Shown here: in pieces, positions 63,628-64,000 of the stretch
How positions within the stretch are numbered: position 1 is the first letter of the stretch
How the letters are laid out: each line of letters opens with the position of its first letter
From: Flaviflagellibacter sp963786225
GTDB lineage: Bacteria; Pseudomonadota; Alphaproteobacteria; Rhizobiales; Methylopilaceae
Assembly (NCBI GenBank): GCA_963786225.1
Contig: CAWAYQ010000019.1
Location: 62,001 to 126,000, forward strand
DNA: 64,000 bases
Reading direction: 5' to 3'
The notes under the pieces: model-generated
The model's database searches: none
What the model was told of the DNA's origin: nothing
What the model saw: the letters and a program-made list of their open reading frames with translations, nothing else
Translations under genes and position numbers: made by a program

Positions 63628-64000
63628 TCAATGGAGGCTGACGCCGGACGCTTGCGACAGCTCGCGGAGGATCGTCGGGTTGATCTCGCCCTTTTGCGGA
63701 AGTCCGCGGCTGGCCTCGAACCGCCGGATAGCCGCCCGCGTTGCTTCGCCCGCCACTCCGTCGGCCTTCACGGGACCGAATCCCTGCTGGTCGAGCACGC
63801 GCTGAACGGCCGCAATCCGCGGGCGATGCCGCCGCCGGCTGGGAGGCAGCAGTTGGAGTGCGCATGGCGGTCAGTAGCTGCGGGTTGGGATGGCCGGTCG
63901 GCTTCAGTCCAGCGCCGATCTCATAATCGAGGATGGCGGCTTCCGTTTTCGGCCCGAACAGGCCGTCGGCCGGCCCGTCGTAGAGGCCGCGGCGCACCAG
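63628..64000 (-). CDS. Peptidoglycan-binding domain protein, C-terminal part (cut by window edge, one frameshift)
   Basis: At least 120 residues; the 5' end is outside the window. Two PG_binding_1 repeats are visible: RRGLYDGPADGLFGPKTEAAILDYEIGAGLKPTG, and after a frameshift near 63815, AAVQRVLDQQGFGPVKADGVAGEATRAAIRRFEASRGLP. It ends LRELSQASGVSLH with a TGA at 63628. Such domains bind the cell wall; the catalytic or anchoring part, if any, lies upstream of the window. Confidence 0.82.

Noticed and set aside
1..64000. CRISPR arrays, prophage, restriction or other defence systems
   Set aside because: No regularly spaced direct repeats and no cas, phage-structural or defence-type proteins were seen in any frame.

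Overview
The window is high-GC chromosomal DNA from an alphaproteobacterium, most likely a Hyphomicrobiales (Rhizobiales) member. The evidence is a PleC-family kinase, a FeuP/FeuQ-like two-component pair with a PepSY protein upstream, a cycHJKL-type ccm cluster running into degP, a response regulator, a kinase and glnE, plus DUF2865, DUF1491, DUF2336 and class II DAHP synthase genes. I cannot name a genus.

Layout. 0-8 kb: the 5' part of cysS (reverse, cut by the window edge), a secreted DUF2865 protein, a hairpin-rich extragenic repeat, nadE, an HxlR regulator divergent from a zinc-type alcohol dehydrogenase, a small unrecognised gene, class II aroG and an EamA transporter. 8-14 kb: a soluble receptor-like MCP with a C-terminal sensor region, glutathione reductase, and a tctCBA tricarboxylate transporter operon. 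14-19 kb: DUF2059, rpiA and gabD (coupled), a secreted repeat protein, gph, an L,D-transpeptidase, tRNA-Val(CAC) and a DUF971 protein. 19-29 kb: otsBA trehalose synthesis, an Mrp ATPase, an amino-acid-type binding protein, a membrane histidine kinase, a TSUP permease, dusA, and a scar next to a decayed AI-2E permease. 29-44.9 kb: pepN, a pleC-like kinase, then a long reverse-strand series ccmI-ccmE-ccmF-ccmH-degP-RR-HK-glnE. 45-50 kb: a complete heterotetrameric sarcosine oxidase operon (beta-delta-alpha-gamma). 50-64 kb: an unrecognised helical protein, a glycine-zipper lipoprotein, a PepSY/FeuP/FeuQ-like osmosensory or envelope system, a membrane protein, small ORFs, a lysine-rich histone H1-like protein, a YcgN-type cysteine cluster protein, PBP1A, a DUF1214/DUF1254 pair, a lipoprotein coupled to a 36-residue ORF, and DUF2336, DUF1491 and peptidoglycan-binding proteins.

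Quality caveat. Between about 2 and 29 kb most conserved, often essential genes (nadE, aroG, gor, tctCBA, rpiA, gabD, otsB) are broken by one or more single-base frameshifts. From 29 to 62 kb nearly all genes, including very long ones, are intact. This looks like uneven consensus accuracy rather than biology, so broken genes are given as single CDS entries spanning all fragments.

I found no phage, CRISPR array or defence island. The features most worth a second look are the tRNA 3'-end remnant near 18.6 kb, the cassette-like scar at 27.7-28.3 kb, the CTG-coupled small ORF/lipoprotein pair near 61.7 kb with CtrA-like sites close by, and the PepSY-FeuPQ-like module.
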